Positions 32,925 through 45,371 of a stretch of DNA of 64,000 nt are shown here, in pieces. How positions within the stretch are numbered: the stretch's first letter is position 1; each line of letters begins with the position of its first letter. The DNA is taken from NCBI GenBank assembly GCA_015680685.1, contig MNCI01011103.1:420724-484723 (forward strand). Reading direction: 5' to 3'. Source of the stretch: Gnetum montanum (lineage: Eukaryota > Streptophyta > Gnetopsida > Gnetales > Gnetaceae). The position numbers and the translations under genes were made by a program. The notes under the pieces are model-generated. The model was not told where the DNA came from. It ran no database searches and worked only from the letters and a program-made list of their open reading frames with translations.

Positions 32925-35764
32925 TCAAACGGTCCCAACCAATGGTGGTTCTTAAGGTTCCAAGGGATCCTCACTAACTTCACACATTGGAGGTGGTTAA
33001 GGTAGCTACGGTTGTCCTGCTACTACTACAACTTCCAGTGGGATGCAGAAAGCATGTAGCAATGCTTTCATTTTTTCCTCCTTACTCCTAGGATCATGCA
33101 TTGTCCATGCAGCTTTCCCAATGTGGGTTGGAATGGGCACATTCCAAGGACATAGGATTGCTACAAACAACTCCTTGGCATTGATAAATCAAATAGAAAA
33201 CTATTTGCATTCAATGTTAAATTCTCTCACTATGTTCTTTAGCTCTTGGTAGTCATTCATCTATCTGGCTAGGTCCTCAGTGATGGATCGTTGATTTGTG
33301 AATCACCCTTTGAGGACTTTGAGTTTAGCATTAGAAATTTCAAGCTTTTGCTTGGTGTCCTTATGGTGTTTGAACTTATCCTCATATAGTAGATATGAGC
33401 TAGCCACTTGTTTCTCCAATTCCAACCATGGCCATTCAACCATTAGCATTACTAGGTTTGCATAATAGAGATTGGCCAACTTCATATACTTTGTCATTTC
33501 TTTGATCTACAACTCCTTTAAGTGAACCGTTGCTTTGTTATAAGTGTCAATCCCATAAAGGATGGACTACCAAATCTCTCTTCCTTGTTGGAGTTTCTGG
33601 AGGACTTCATTCACTTTTTTCTTTTCCATCTAGATTTGTTTCTCATTAATTTCCTTTTGCAAATCAACATGGTCCCTATAGTGATTTTTCACTCTCAAAT
33701 TTGAGAGCTTCATTCCTCCAAGTGGTGATCTCGATGGTAGACTTTTGTTGCAAGGTGCATACCTCCTCCATTAATAGATTGTGGTTCTCCACAGCCAATT
33801 TTCTCAGTTCATTATTTCCCCTAGCAAGCTACTTCTACTATTAATGAATGAACTCTTGCATTTGATCCCTTTAAGCATCAACATTTCATAGGCAATGATT
33901 TTGCATGGTGAATGCTTCATTTTCTTAGCACATCTAATTCAACTCCTTTTTTATTAAGTGCATTTTAGCTTCTATCACAGACTATTTGAATATGGCCATT
34001 ACTACTTCCTCCTCAACCTTTTAAAATCATTCTTGAATTTTTTTAATAGCTTCATATCTTATCATTGTTGAGCTGAGGATTGCTTATTCTGTAAGTCAGG
34101 CATGAAGTTTAGCAACCTCTGTAGCCAAGCATTGATTTTTATCTTGAGCCATTTCTAGTTGCCCCTCCAAAATGATGCATCTACCCCTTACATTTAGTAG
34201 CTCCAACTAGGTTGTGGAGATGTTCTTTGGATGATCAAATATGTTCAGAGTTAGTTGCCCAATTCCTACCAGTTGTTCCAGAAATTGTTCATGCTAGGCT
34301 ATGTTCAATTTACTATTGACTATGCCTACAGACATCTTCACATCTTTGAGTGTAGATACATATAGTATAAACCATCGTAGGTGCACTTAGTGCTTCAGCT
34401 ACATGATTAGCTCCCACCTCTACCACTATCTCCTACCCTTGGTGCTACATCACCAAGATAGTTGCCTCTTCACCTTTCTCCAACCTCACGAAGAAAGTGG
34501 TAGCAATCCCAAAAATCTTTGAGAATAGATAATGTGTTGCTAGTAACACCATCACTTCTCAAGCATTGGGATCCAACCTTTAAGGTAGCTACATCCTTTG
34601 GGTAGAGAAAATGAGACCACCTCTCTCCATCTAGCTAACTGTTTAGGCCACCTCATTAAGATGACTCATCGTTGGCTAATACACAAATGAGTCTATCCCA
34701 CTCATTCTTGCTTATTGCTCTTATTCTCTCAATAGCTATTCTCAAATTTGATGCAAACACTCAAGGACTACGCGGGCCTCCAATGTTGTCTCTTGAATGG
34801 GTGGTGGTGGCACTAGCTCCTCTTCTTAAGTGATCATTGGCATCTTGTCTTTCATGATTTCTGCCCATAAGGCCAAGGAAGCATGCCTAAAAGTATCATT
34901 AAAACAGCTAATAATGTCTACCCTTCTACAAATTTTTTTGATAAGGCTACCTTCCACATTTATTCTTCTTGAAACACTTCTCAATCTCCAAATAGATCAA
35001 TTGTGGAAGGTTAACCGGAAATTTTTTTCTTAGAGCAGTTAATGCTAAGGCAAAGAAAGCAGTCACCTTGCTTGGCCTTACCATTGGATTGAGATGATAG
35101 GAAGCAATCTTGAAATAAATCTACTCTACCAATGTGATCACCCATACTCCTTATGGTCCACCCCATAGAATTTCTAGGTCCATTCCCATTTTGCCTCAAG
35201 ATTGCCTTTTGTTGATATTTCTACCCACTATGTTTCACTGTCTAGCAACCATAGTGCATGTGCAATAGCCTCTGCCAAGTAGAACATTTAAATGTCCTTG
35301 ATTTTTACAATGGATCCTAGCCTTTAACTATTCTAGAAGAGATATGTCTCTCCCATGTACCTTTCCAAACTGGACATGATGACTGGCCATATGGGAGAGG
35401 TTTGCAATTATGTCTTGACATCCTTTGGAGATTTTTCCAAAAATAGCTTGAAGTTTATTTCTTGAAGACCTAATCTTTGGATTTCTTAGGACTTGATGAT
35501 GTCTATGCAGCCTTGAATGGAAGTGACCTCAAGCCTTGGCATGGGACTGGGTGCTTCTCCTCATTGGGATTGCTCAATAGGCACTTCTTCCTCTGGAATT
35601 TATCAAACAGATTCCACTTTCGATTCCTCATGAAAAGGTCCCATTACATGGGTCACCTCTTATTGTTCTTGGCCTTACTCCTACTAGCCCCTTCCAACTC
35701 TGAGTCATTTCTCCCATGGTTATTAGGGTTCTCCTTCTTGCATACAATTTTGTTTGGATGCCAT
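32925..35764 (-). pseudogene. Extra ORF of element C, between integrase and 3' LTR, unrecognised
   Basis: Counterpart of 8007-10844 in B. It starts at the ATG 35762-35764 (MASKQNCMQEGEP, then a stop), directly after TGTGATTACAG, and ends at the TGA at 32925-32927. The span is 2840 bp against 2838 in B, so its length has been kept while the frame decayed. The coiled-coil segment at 33303-33497 reads WPWLELEKQVASSYLLYEDK, clearly the same as in B, and the C-terminal PPPM and DPLEP words also match. The function is unknown; the location recalls Athila env-like ORFs. Plus-strand open frames inside are shadows. Confidence 0.65.
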
Positions 35765-36229
35765 CTGTAATCACAATAAGACCATGGATTAGTAATCATT
35801 GTGTAACCTTGAAACAATTGGGATACCTTAACTCTTGAGGAGAGTTACACTTGGCTAAGTTGTAATTATGGCTAATTTAATTAATTCAATTATTAATTTT
35901 ATTTGTGTTTTACCATTGATAAATTATTCCAAAGGTTGTTGGAAGGATTAACTTACAAAAAGTTGATATTTATATATGGTTAAGGTTATTGACCCTTTGG
36001 AGGAGTTACGAAAATTTCCAAAAATTTCCATCAATTTTTCATCTAAAACCTTAAGGTTTGTGGCCCCCATAATAAAGATATTACCTCTTGTAAGTGCACG
36101 ATTGAAAAATGGAGTGATTTAGACCAAAGGTTTGAAAGTTATGGGCTCTAGAAGGTTTGGGGCTTTGAAAAATTGTAAAAATTCCCCATGTGTTATAAGA
36201 ACATTGCAAAAAATTCCATTGCATGATGG
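35765..36229 (-). other. Leader between internal promoter and extra ORF, element C
   Basis: Noncoding, about 465 bp, AT-rich. The sense end TGTGATTACAG abuts ATGGC as in B. Otherwise it is less conserved than the spacer. Confidence 0.45.
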
Positions 36230-36330
36230 TATATATAGTATTTTTGCACTACATTCATAAGGACTCATCAATGTAATTGTTTGCATCGATGATGCCTCAT
36301 CAACACAGCTATTGATCATCATTGACTTTG
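36230..36330 (-). promoter_or_regulatory. Internal promoter-like module of element C
   Basis: The sense strand has CTATATATA (36230-36238) with repeats upstream in the sense direction at 36258-36305 (plus: GGACTCATCAATG, GCATCGATGATGCCTCATC). These are the same words as in this element's LTR upstream of its TATA box. It lies about 465 bp before the extra ORF. B has the same arrangement with its own LTR's words. Activity is inferred. Confidence 0.5.
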
Positions 36331-37964
36331 GTCAAACTTTCAAAATACAAGGAATTTTTTTATGAAATTAGGGTCAAATGAAAGCTTAGGAGATAAAAAA
36401 TAGAATTAAATCATGAGAAGAGGGCGTTGAAGTTTATAAATTTGAAGAAATTGAGAAAAATTGATTTAATGAATGAATGCAATGAAAGATTGAGTACTGA
36501 GTGGTTTACACAATGGAAAATACAAAATATAGGATTGTAGCAATGTCAAAGGTAAGGAACTGTAACTACTCAAGCCAAAAGCTATGCAAGTGGATCCTCC
36601 CCATAGAAAGCTCATGCACTTTTTGCCCTTGCATAACCTCAACTAAGGGGTTTGTGGACCCCCATAGTTGATTTAATGATCATGACAAGTTAAAGATCAA
36701 CCCAAAATAATCCACTTAAGATTCCCAACACATCAAACTAAGACATAGAGCATAACATAGAACTTGACAGTGAGGTGAATTATGGTAGCATGGATGGATG
36801 ATAGAGAAGGTGGAATGTAGTTCCAAATTGAGGTCATAAGAAGTCCCTTGTGGAATTTGTGGTTAAAAAGACCTCAGAAGTTTCATCCTCAATCTAGACC
36901 AAAACCATCTGCTTTCAATGACTTCGCATCATCACTCTAAGACTAATCCATCCACTCGAGACATAAGAGTGCTTCCACAAAATAGCCACCATTCCACAAA
37001 GAGAGGAGAAAGGAGAAGTAGAAAGTAAGAGAGAGGGCCTTAGTTAAAGGGCACTGTCAGGCATAGATGCATGTAATTCAAGTCCCATAACCAGTTCTTG
37101 TAGCCCTTTTATTTGTCAAAGGGATGTGCTTTAAATTCCCATAGTTTTTTTTTTCAAATGGAAACCATACCATGTGAGGACTTATTCATGTCAAATGGGT
37201 GTGCTTTGAATTCCCATAGTTTTTTCTTAATGATGAGAATCAAATCATGCAATGATGTTATTTGTCTTCGTATCATTAGGTGGTATGGACTGGTAAGAAG
37301 TCTACGAAAAACACTCAAGCACTCAAGCAAGAAGGAGAGTATAAAGAGTATTGAGTCCCCTTAAAGTCACACCCTTTACAAACCTTTGGATGCTTCCTAA
37401 TTCTAGAACTACCCAAGTCACTGATTAATTAAAAGTTTCATTAATAAAAATGGAACCTCAAATTCCCAGAACAAGGAAAACTAGAGTTCATTGGATGGGT
37501 GGATGACATGGATTCACTACCTATTCCATGAAAAATAAACCATGCCAAAGTCATCAAACATCATAATTCAAAAATAGAAACTAGACATCAACAATCACAC
37601 ATTAAGCACAAACCATCATTAGTAAACAACAGTAGTAGCATTGTGTCCTATGACAATAAAGTAGATTTAATAGCAAAAATGAGAAAATACCACACTTAAA
37701 AAAAATGAAACAAAATAAAGTAAAATATATAAGAAATTGTAAAATAATTTAAAAAGTTAAAAGATACAAAAAATTGTATAAAATTAGAAAAAACTGAAAA
37801 TCAAAAATTTGTAAAATCAAAAATGTGAAAAACAAAAACGTAAAAAAATTCAAAGGTCATGATAATGGTTAGCATGGATGGCCATCTCCCCCACGATTGA
37901 GTTGGAGAGAGGAGATCCAAAAAATAGAATGTGGTTGTCTATTTGTTGAGGCAATAGTTACACT
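36331..37964 (-). other. Element C noncoding spacer
   Basis: Colinear with 1-1604 in A. Holds the paired GTGTGCTTTGAATTCCC repeat (about 37119 and 37194), an A-rich tract at about 37675-37850 and the polypurine-like motif at 37885-37900. The open frame 37113-37364 is the repeat itself read on the wrong strand. Confidence 0.75.
37119..37270. repeat. Two-unit spacer repeat of about 75 bp, element C
   Basis: Same unit as 750-897. The second copy starts near 37194 and repeats GGGTGTGCTTTGAATTCCCA. Confidence 0.8.
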
Positions 37965-39190
37965 AGCCTATCTTGGTTCTAGGAAAGGTTTGACTTGTTG
38001 GATATTGACTAACTACTTTTTATTTGGGCTATGAGGTTTGTAGATGATCATGGCCCCAGAGGAAAAGGTTTGATTAATTATGTAAGGTCCCTCCCACAAT
38101 TTTTGGAATTTTGTCTTTTGGGATACATTTTTGGGGTTTTAATATAGAACCTTATCTCCAGGTTGAAGTTTTGCTTTCCTGATTCTAAAGTCATGATGCT
38201 ACTTATCAAATTCCTTGTTCACGTCATTCAAGGATAGGGCCACTAAATGATTTTCTTCTAGCACATTTAGATAAATCAATCTTTTCTTTTGTGCTAAACT
38301 TATGTCAAGGTTTAGATCACAGGCCATTGAGAGTGTATAGAGCATGGATTGAATTGGAAGTGTTGGAAGTTTCCCATACACTAAATCATAGGGAGAATAT
38401 CCAATAGGAAGCTTCCAAGTTAAATGATAAGCCTAGAGAGGATCATTAAGTTTTGTACTCCAGTCCTTCCTATATTTGCTAATGGTTCGTGTTAGTATTT
38501 TTGTAATCTCCTAGTTAGTTACCTCTACTTAACCATTGGCTTCGAGGTGGTAAGTTGTTGTTAATTTATGTTCTACCCCTAAGTGTTGCATCAATTTCCT
38601 AAATGTAGCACCTATGAAATGTGTTCCATTATCAAAAATTAGTGAATGTGGCACCCTAAACATATTCATGATATTTTGTTGTATAAATTTGGCAATAGTG
38701 GATGATGTACAATCAGTAAGAACTTCTGCTTCTACCCATTTTCTGTAGTAGTTAACTACTATTATAATATGTGCTTTCCCGTTAGACATAGGTGTGATGG
38801 GATCCATGAAGTCAATGCCCAATATGTCGAAAGGTTCTAGTGGTTGAATCCACTATTGAGGACCTTCCATCTGAGTGGTCATCTCCCCCTCATGTTGACA
38901 ATATTTACAAGACTTGATGAACTAGTGGACATCCCTAGAGATTATGGGCCAATAGTATCCTACCATAAATATTTTTATGGCCATGTGTCTTCCTACATAA
39001 TGGCCTCTACAAGGCCCTTCATGAGCATCCTAGAGAATGTGTAGTTGATCTTCCTTAGGGACACACCAACAGATCAGTCCATTGGCACACACCTTGTAAA
39101 GGTATTTGTTCATTTTCATAAAATATTTGACCCAATGAAGAAATTGTTTCTTCTTTCTAAAATCTGAGTCTTGTGGCATCTCTTTAGTGA
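37965..39190 (-). pseudogene. Integrase domain of element C (decayed)
   Basis: The zinc domain near 38880-39010 ends SCKYCQ, so the C-x2-C pair is kept here, unlike A. The core is open at 38529-38822 with GIDFMDPITPMSNGK, VVNYYRKWVEAE and IFDNGTHFIGATF; the first two catalytic Asp are present (the second at 38631-38633). The segment after YHLEANG loses frame before the Glu can be placed. The C-terminal WEGPY region is near 38080. Confidence 0.82.
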
Positions 39191-39279
39191 GAAGATATGT
39201 GAGTATGCCATTATACCATATTGCTTTTTCAAGCATTTTTTCACTTATATCTCTAGTAAAGAGGAGTTCATTTGGAAAT

Positions 39280-39700
39280 TGATTGGAGAGTAGGCTCTCC
39301 TCCTCTTTGTTATCCCATCTTAAGTGAGAAAAGTGATCAACGATCACATTCTTAGTCTTTTTTCGATCTACCATTATAAGATTGAATTCCTACAAGATCA
39401 CAAGCCACCATATAGCATGATAGCTCATCAGCAGCTTATTCATGAGGAAGAGAATTGCATTGTCGTATGTATGTAAAAATACCTTATAACCTAGCACATA
39501 ATGTCTAAAATTTTCTAGCATGTACATCACTATCATTAATTCTTTCTTTGTGGTGGTTTAATTCAACTATGCCCCCACAATGCTTCTATTCACAGAATGG
39601 ATATAATATAGACGTTTCTTATCATCCATCTACGTGAGCACTACTTCCAAAGCATAGTTATATGTGTCTATCATTATATGGAATGGTTTGGACCAATCTA
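39280..39700 (-). pseudogene. RNase H domain of element C (decayed)
   Basis: The first strand IDTYNYALEVVL is at the end of the RT piece 39630-39971. The later part lies near 39340-39560 and includes the VDRKKTKNVIVDHFSHL stretch before the integrase linker (39030-39374). A frameshift and stop separate them. Confidence 0.75.
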
Positions 39701-40780
39701 GTGCTCGTAAGATTGGTGTTTCTATGAGATTCTCCTTTAATTGTTGGAATGCATGTTCACATTCCTTGGTCCAAATGAAAGGTGCATCTTTCTTTGTAAG
39801 TTCTACCAATGACTTTGCAATCTTAGAGAAATTCTCAATAAATCGTCGGTAGTAACCAGTTTGTTCAAAAAATGACCAAACATCTTTAACGGTCTCTACT
39901 TGGTGTGTTATTTCTTCGGTGACCCTTATCTTTTCTGGGTCTACATCAATCCTTTTTCTATGAAATTTCATACCCTAGCATAATGCCTTCTTGGACCATG
40001 AGATGGCTCGTTTTCCAGTTGATTCATAGGTTTGTCTCTACATGTCTCTTCAATACTTCCTTAAGTTGGTCCAAGGCTTGCTCGAATGTAGCTTTGTAGG
40101 TGGAGAAGTCATCCATGAAAACTTCAACACCACTATTGATTTGTTGTTGAAATAGACTCAAGACCAAGCATTGAAATGTTGTAAGCATAGGCCAAATGGC
40201 ATCTTATAGTATGCAAAAGTCCCCTAAGGACTCGTAAATATTGTCTTGGCTTGGTCTTTTGGCATGATTTGGATTTGGTTATAGCCACTATAACCATTCA
40301 AGAAACTATAATAACAATGCCTAGATATGGTATCTAACACTTGATCTATAAATGGCAAAGGAAAATGATCCTTAAATATTTTCATATTTAACAACCTAAA
40401 GTCAATGCAAACCCATCTTTTTTCATCCTTCTTCGGTACTACTATGAGTGGGTAAACCCAGTCGCCATCCACAATTGGATAGATAAACCTTGCCTTGAAG
40501 AGTTGCTCTATCTCCTCCTTAATAATTTTCTTTAATTTGGGGTTCAACCATCTCTATGGTTACCTTCTAGGCTTCATGGTTGGGTCAATGTAGATGCGAT
40601 GTTGGAATATCCTTGGATTGATTCCTATTAGTTCTAGATATGATCAAGCAAAGGCTATTGACCATTTATTCATCACCTTCAACAAATTTTCTTTTTTTTT
40701 TCAGGAGCAAGTTTGGCATTAATGATGGCCGATTTACCATTCTTTAAAAATGCATACTCCATATTGGCCGGTAAATTTTT
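39630..40780 (-). pseudogene. Reverse transcriptase of element C (decayed)
   Basis: In sense order: the lead-in near 40560-40780, fingers and palm at 40224-40547 (NPKLKKIIKEEIEQLFKARF, VPKKDEKRWVCIDFRLLN, LNGYSGYNQIQIMPKDQ), FMDD with its Asp pair at 40108-40113, thumb at 39630-39971 (FFEQTGYYRRFIENFSKI). The first D of LDGYSGYNQI is Asn. An extra T run at about 40690 shifts the lead-in. Confidence 0.85.
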
Positions 40781-41094
40781 TAGTTCTAAGGGCTCCTACT
40801 AGAATTTTCCAACTCTTCCCAACATGTATCATCATATTCATTAGAGAGTTTGGAATGAACTTGTTTAATTTTGTTCATGCCTTCAACATATGCACATGTT
40901 AGACTCTCAGTTGGCTCCATGCATATTGTGCTACTATCTGAATTAGCTATCAGCCATTGAGTGCCATCCTGCTTTGTGGCTATAGTGTACAAAAACCGTT
41001 GAATATTAATTTCTTGTGCACACTGATTGCATGCCTTAATATATGTGCCCTTGATGGACCAAATCTTTTGCATGCAATTGCACCCATTATTGCT

Positions 41095-41470
41095 TTATGT
41101 AATGCATGGAATACACTTCTTCTCAATTTTTCCTAGCTCATTTTCCTTGGATATTTCTAAGGATAGGTCCCTTATTCCCATTCGTGCATCAACCATGCTT
41201 AACCAAGCCATTCCCATAATGATGCAGAAGTCACTTTTGCAATTGTTTACTTTGATTACTAGAAAATCAGCAGGATGGACCACCCATGGACTATGGTCAC
41301 AATGTCCTCTACCAATCCCAAAGGGATAGTAATCAACTAATCTACTAATTCTAAATGGATGTTTCTCTTCTTAAAATTTGGTAGGTTCCAAGCCTTGTAC
41401 ATATCATTGGAGATGAGGTTAACTCTGGAACTAGAGATCAGAAGAGCTTTGCATGGCTCTTATTTAGAAA
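41095..41470 (-). pseudogene. Aspartic protease of element C (inactivated)
   Basis: The C-terminal half at 41095-41283 has DFCIIMGMAWLSMVDARMG. Near 41430 the active-site loop reads ALLISSSRVNLIS, so the catalytic Asp is Ile. In B the same loop is DLG. A stop separates the halves. Confidence 0.75.
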
Positions 41471-41559
41471 TCTGTAGATAGATGAGTGACTTCTTGGATC
41501 AAATGTTTTTGTAGGAATGTTTCCAGCATTGATCTAATTAGAAATAGCATTTTTTAACA

Positions 41560-44500
41560 TTATAGTGTGGATCATAGCTGGCACTTGGTTTGAAGGGTAC
41601 TCAAAGGTATTTGATGCAAAGGATGAGGATGCTGGAGATGTAGGGTGATCAGCCAAAGTAGTTTGTGAGGGCTGGAGAGGACTTCTAGGCCAAAAGAAAA
41701 GTCATTTCCTTGATTGATTATCCAAACCACTTGTTCGAAAAACTGGTTGTGAGTGTACAACCTTTGTAGCATTTCATTGTTGTGGCTATGGAGGAATTTC
41801 ACCTTGCATGGATGAAGCATGAGATGACTAAGTTGAAGGTGGAGGTGTAGGTGCAAAGGGATGTGGAGGATGATAAGAATACAAATATGGGTTTTTCCTT
41901 CAAGTAGTTGGTGAATGTGTTCAGTGGTACTCTGGAGGGTAATAGTGACATTGGAATGATGCGTGAATTGCAGAACTTCTAGGGGAGATGCATTGCTGAA
42001 CATAGTACCCGTATGGATCTGGTTGCCTATAAGGGTACTGTTACCTTAGTGGTGGAATTCCCCATGATCTTGGTTGATATCATTGTTGGTATTGTTCGTA
42101 CAGTTGTGGAGGAGCTTTACTTGGGTAGTAAGCTTGTTGTTGCTAGTGGAACTGTCTTGGACTACCTTAAGGATAAGGCAATCGTCTTGGAGCTTGGCTA
42201 CATGCTAAGTGAGGATTCAATGCATGCACTCTAGACTCTTGTAAGTGTGACACGATAGGGAAACATCCCCTTGGATGTTCATATTGACAAATTTCACATT
42301 TGATTTCATCATCAGAGTCAAACTCCACAACTTCCTCTACTACAGTAGCTTTGCCCTTGCCTCTTTGGTAGGCATGTTCAACTTCTTTTCACCTCTTGTA
42401 GTTACGATCACTATTTTGCTCTTTGGATTATTCAATAATCTTTAAATCAATTTGAAACTTTTCATCTAAAGAGTCCCATAACTTGCCAAACTTGGTGGAA
42501 ATATCAAAAATAGATTTTTGGGTGGGCAAGGTATTTTTGTTCACCACTTCATCAAGTGGTGACTTCTCCTTGTAAGAAACTTGGACCTCTCATTTTCTAA
42601 TGGAAGGGTTCCTATTATATTCTTCAGCACTTTCCCTCTTTCGTAGCTTACCTTCTTCTTTTCCTACTTACTCAATTAACCTTTGGATATAATGAGCTCT
42701 CATTTTAGACAATCTTCCTTGGGCAAACACCCCAAGGATTCTTCTTGTTTTTGCTTTAAGCCATCTATGATGTGGCAAAGTTGTTTCCTCTCAGTGTAAC
42801 CATGGGCAAGGCATCGATGTAGGAGTGAATAGTATCGGTCCATGGCAGCATCCAAATGTTCATGTACCCCTTATTTCTAGCCTTGGATTTGCCTTCTTAG
42901 ATTAGACACTCTGGAGTACATTTGATATATGTCATTGAACAATTCTAACATGGCACTCAATCTTCAGATAGATTTTGGTTCCAAGTACCAGTACCAGCTT
43001 TTAGCTTCATTAATGAGTGTCCTTGGGAAAAGCTTGAGTTTTTGCCACTCATTCTCTATATTTTGTAAGGCACATGCATCTTGAAAATCTTGTAGATGTG
43101 TTTGTGGATCAGAATTGTATCCCCCCTCAAATCTTGGGATATTGTTCATATCTAGGTGCTTGATCCAACTTTTCTTCATATGCTTGGTTGGGATTTTCAC
43201 TACCTTTGCAATGTTGGGCATACTTTGAGTCACCAATAAAGGTTTATCATCATTGCTATGTTGATGATATCAATGATGGTTTCGGCCACCCCTTCGATTT
43301 TGGTGGCCTTCATGGTCATTGTTATTTTTTCAATCACCTTTATCATGGTTGTTTTGATGGCGACTTTCATGAGAACTATCAAATGAAGAGGAATGTTTGA
43401 AATTGGATGAAGAGGATGAAAAGGAAGGTGGACCGTCACCACCACCGTGATGTCTGCCACCACTTTATGCTTGTTATGATCACCATCCTAAGATCCCTTG
43501 TTGTTGTAATGTTTACTTGAGTCGCTACCTTGGCTATCACTCTTTCCTAATCATGGTTTATGAATAGTCAATGGCAAGGACAGGTTCACATCCTCAGCAT
43601 TAGTAGCAAGGGGTGGAGAATCTTCATGTTGAGAACCTTCCAAGGGAGGATCCTCATTGTCCTCTTGATCTAGTAGGAACAAGGGGTTAGTGTAATGTTT
43701 CCCTTTGTAGCTTCATGGAGTTTCTCCTGACATTTATCTTGCTTACATTGTATTTTAGTGGGACAATAGTTCCAAGTGTCGTATCCATCCACAACGTATT
43801 CTTCATGAAGATTTTTCACTACCTCTGCAATGTTGGGCATACTTTGAGTCACCAAAAAAGGTTTATCATCATTGCTATGTGGATGATGGTTTTGACCACC
43901 CCTTCAATTTTGGTGGCCTTCACGGTCATTGTTATTTTGTCAATCGCCTTCATCATGGTTGTTTTGATGGCGACTTTCATGAGAACTATCAAATGAAGAG
44001 GAATGTTTGAAATTGGATAAAAAGGATGAAAAGGAAGGTGGACCGCCACCACTCTTATGCTTGTTATGATCACCATCCTAAGATCCCTTGTTGTTGTAAT
44101 GTTTACTTGAGTCGCTACCTTGGCTATCACTCTTTCCTAATCATGGTTTATGAATAGTCAATGGCAAGGACAGGTTCACATCCTCAGCATTAGTAGCAAG
44201 GGGTGGAGAATCTTCATGTTGAGAACCTTCCAAGGGAGGATCCTCATTGTCCTCTTGATCTAGTAGGAACAAGGGGTTAGTGTAATGTTTCCCTTTGTAG
44301 CTTCATGGAGTTTCTCCTGACATTTATCTTGCTTACATTGTATTTTAGTGGGACAATAGTTCCAAGTGTCGTATCCATCCACAACGTATTCTTCATGAAG
44401 ATTTTTCACTACCTCTGCAATGTTGGGCATACTTTGAGTCACCAAAAAAGGTTTATCATCATTGCTATGTTGATGATGGTTTTGACCACCCCTTCAATTT

Positions 44501-45215
44501 TGGTGGCCTTCACGGTCATTGTTATTTTGTCAATCGCCTTCATCATGGTTGTTTTGATGGCGACTTTCATGAGAACTATCAAATGAAGAGGAATGTTTGA
44601 AATTGGATAAAAAGGATGAAAAGGAAGGTGGACCGCCACCACTCTTATGCTTGTTATGATCACCATCCTAAGATCCCTTGTTGTTGTAATGTTTACTTGA
44701 GTCGCTACCTTGGCTATCACTCTTTCCTAATCATGGTTTATGAATAGTCAATGGAAAGGACAGGTTCACATCCTCAGCATTAGTAGCAAGGGGTGGAGAA
44801 TCTTCATGTTGAGAACCTTCCAAGGGAGGATCCTCATTGTCCTCTTGATCTAGTAGGAACAAGGGGTTAGTGTAATGTTTCCCTTTGTAGCTTCATGGAG
44901 TTTCTCCTGACATTTATCTTGCTTACATTGTATTTTAGTGGGACAATAGTTCCAAGTGTCGTATCCATCCACAACGTATTCTTCATGAAGATCTACTATG
45001 TCCAACTTCTTAATGGTTGTAAATAGCATTTTAGGCATAGATCTATTAGGGGGCAAGACAACGTTGCCCTCCATATAACGCCATCACATTTGTTCATCTT
45101 GATGTAGGACGAAGGTGAAATTCAACACAAGCTCATCTGGATGAGTGTATACCACCTTGCATTCTTGTGGGACCAGTGGATTGGTATCTTCTAGCTTACG
45201 AGAAGAAGAAGACAT
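41560..45215 (-). pseudogene. Gag of element C (decayed, with amplified linker)
   Basis: The likely start is the ATG 45213-45215 (MSSSSRKLEDTNPLVPQE), then a VYTHPDELVLNFTFVLHQ segment and the N-terminal region to about 45000. The linker, rich in His, Asn, Asp and Ser (for example SSHESRHQNNHDKGD), is triplicated at 43199-44997. The capsid-like core at 42964-43236 has MNNIPRFEGGYNSDPQTHLQ and LKLFPRTLINEAKSWYW. The Pro/Tyr/Gln-rich tail lies at about 41620-42240. The repeat units are not multiples of three (619, 590, 590 bp), so the amplification broke the frame. Confidence 0.75.
43199..44997. repeat. Three tandem copies of a 590-619 bp gag segment
   Basis: Copies run about 43199-43817, 43818-44407 and 44408-44997. 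Copies 2 and 3 differ at only a few bases (for example 43883 region GTGGATG against GTTGATG, and GGCAAGG against GGAAAGG). Copy 1 is more diverged and carries small insertions. Two near-identical copies could be a recent unequal-crossover product or an assembly effect. Confidence 0.93.
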
Positions 45216-45352
45216 TTTGCAAAACAAAATGAAATTGTCAGTGTGCTTTTATAATTTGAATGTATTGTGGGAATGATATTGACCTTTAGGTTTGTACAAC
45301 AATATTAGTGATATTCACTTAGACCTAAATAGCACACATCCACAAACAAAAG

Positions 45353-45370
45353 TCCTCAGTAGTGGTGCCA
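45353..45370 (-). promoter_or_regulatory. Primer-binding site of element C, tRNA-Asp type (degenerate)
   Basis: The plus strand reads TCCTCAGTAGTGGTGCCA, matching 12 of 18 positions of the expected tRNA-Asp site. All six differences are transitions. Confidence 0.7.
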
Positions 45371-45371
45371 A

